Assembly (NCBI GenBank): GCA_009746045.1
Contig: RPFO01000702.1
Coordinates: forward strand, 996,001-1,060,000
DNA length: 64,000 bases
From: Mesostigma viride
Lineage: Eukaryota > Streptophyta > Mesostigmatophyceae > Mesostigmatales > Mesostigmataceae
Direction of reading: 5' to 3'
The stretch's first letter is position 1; each line of letters begins with the position of its first letter. The notes below the pieces were generated by a model, which worked only from the letters and a program-made list of their open reading frames with translations, was not told the DNA's origin and did not search any database. Position numbers and translations under genes: made by a program. Below, in pieces: positions 63,259 through 64,000 of this stretch.

Positions 63259-64000
63259 CTATGATCTTGGTTTTGACCAATCAGGATCAGAAGCATCATA
63301 AGGTGTTGGTAACACCCTTTCATTATAACCGGTAAAATCAATTGTATGTAACCTACTTAAACCACTTGTTTTATGAGCGCTTGGTTTACTTCCTTTTGTA
63401 AATAATATTACCCGGCCGTTTGGCGCCCAGCTTGGGCTTTCTACGAGATAACCGCTGGCAATCAAACGCTCATTACTATAGGTAGATGTTGGGCTATACT
63501 TCATGACTCCTATAGTAAAGCCAAAATCTCTACTTACTTTGGTAAAAGCTATATAATCATTAATAGACCATGTCGGTTCTGCATAAGATCCGCTGCTGCT
63601 GATCCTCCTGATATTTGAGCCATTTCTGTCCATAATATATAATTGCCGTAAGCCGTCTTTATCAGACTGGAATAATATTTCTTTCCCGTCAGGAGAATAG
63701 CTAGGAGAGGTAAAAATACTAGCACCGTGCGTTAGCTGAGTTTTCTTTTTAGTAGCTAAATCAATTTCATATATATGAGTTCTACCATTTTGAGCAATTG
63801 AAATCAGAGCAGTTCTCCCATCAGGTGCAAAATGGGGAGCAAATGACATTCCTGGAAAATTACCAAGCAAAGAACTTTTACCACTTGCTAAGTCAAGCAT
63901 AAAGACCTGGGGAATTCTATTTTTGTACGATAAATATAATATTTTCCTGCCGTCCGGAGAGAATCGAGGTGTTAAAACAAGAGTTGAACCATCAGTAAGA
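63259..64000 (-). CDS. tolB: Tol-Pal protein TolB, 5' part outside window
   Basis: Periplasmic beta-propeller protein of the Tol-Pal system, which keeps the outer membrane attached and helps it constrict at division. The visible 247 codons are the C-terminal propeller: repeated blades such as 'FSPDGRKILYLSYKNRIPQV', 'FAPDGRTALISIAQNGRTHI' and 'YSPDGKEILFQSDKDGLRQL'. The frame continues past base 64000, so the first in-window ATG at 63900 is internal. Separated from the adaptor gene by 240 bases with no visible gene. Confidence 0.95.
   Translation of the reverse strand, partial: LTDGSTLVLTPRFSPDGRKILYLSYKNRIPQVFMLDLASGKSSLLGNFPGMSFAPHFAPDGRTALISIAQNGRTHIYEIDLATKKKTQLTHGASIFTSPSYSPDGKEILFQSDKDGLRQLYIMDRNGSNIRRISSSGSYAEPTWSINDYIAFTKVSRDFGFTIGVMKYSPTSTYSNERLIASGYLVESPSWAPNGRVILFTKGSKPSAHKTSGLSRLHTIDFTGYNERVLPTPYDASDPDWSKPRS

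Noticed and set aside
1-64000. CRISPR arrays, rRNA genes, toxin-antitoxin pairs, integrases
   Set aside because: None were seen: no regularly spaced repeats, no rRNA-like segments, no recognisable recombinase other than the IS200 TnpA.

Overview
The window is AT-rich, densely coded DNA from an obligate intracellular alphaproteobacterium, most likely a member of the Rickettsiaceae (Rickettsia, Orientia or a Megaira-like relative; the genus cannot be fixed from sequence alone). The reasons are a Tlc-family nucleotide transporter, a ProP-like MFS permease, the very large NAD-dependent glutamate dehydrogenase, a DUF2748 protein, an IS200-like TnpA of the type common in rickettsial genomes, remnants of a Rhodobacter-type gene transfer agent (GTA) locus, a DUF1674/SdhAF4 homologue, and the alphaproteobacterial order hemD - membrane protein - hemY.

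Layout. 1-2.8 kb: end of an M32 carboxypeptidase and a convergent MFS transporter. 2.8-4.8 kb: a 620-base non-coding stretch, an IS200-like element, a GIY-YIG (T5orf172) gene and tRNA-His. 4.8-13.1 kb (minus strand): DUF2748, ydcF-like, lipB, mutL, class II aldolase, comM, mnmE. 13.2-19.9 kb (plus): glutamate dehydrogenase, RodZ-like HTH protein, a small coiled-coil protein, zapA, a strong 6S RNA candidate and a serine-rich protein of unknown function. 19.9-28.2 kb (minus): a tight nine-gene unit made of an Mrp-type antiporter complex, ctaA and an rluC-like gene. 28.3-32.8 kb (plus): a GTA head/tail cluster with its middle missing. 32.8-39.1 kb (plus): DUF2335, der, hemD, Mic60-position protein, hemY, zapE, tmk. 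39.2-42 kb: a symporter and sensor kinase module. 42.3-49.5 kb: S9 peptidase, BON lipoprotein, rlpA, tyrS (minus), a DUF6314-like gene and tlc. 49.6-54.1 kb (minus): an APH-like kinase, two small heat shock proteins (one membrane-anchored), uvrD, SdhAF4. 54.1-55.4 kb (plus): rsmE, rnhB. 55.5-58.4 kb: a 626-residue putative metalloprotease and a PAP2-like protein. 58.4-64 kb (minus): ruvC, an RND pump with its adaptor, and the 3' part of tolB.

How the parts work together. Most genes are housekeeping: tRNA and rRNA modification (mnmE, rsmE, rluC, tyrS), DNA repair (mutL, uvrD, ruvC, rnhB), division and envelope (zapA, zapE, rlpA, tolB, RodZ-like), heme (hemD, hemY, ctaA), and intracellular energy (tlc, glutamate dehydrogenase, Mrp-type antiporter).

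The most interesting pattern is that two accessory modules sit directly behind housekeeping genes, tmk and rnhB, and each is followed by a near-identical second copy of the 3' tail of that housekeeping gene. The modules are the symporter/histidine kinase pair (tail copies at 39054-39088 and 42278-42313) and the HExxH metalloprotease-like gene (tail copies at 55427-55448 and 57505-57526). This is the footprint expected of elements integrated at gene 3' ends, but neither carries a recognisable integrase. The metalloprotease-like gene, with an internal duplication around tryptophan-containing repeats, is the best candidate for an undescribed host-interaction protein in the window.
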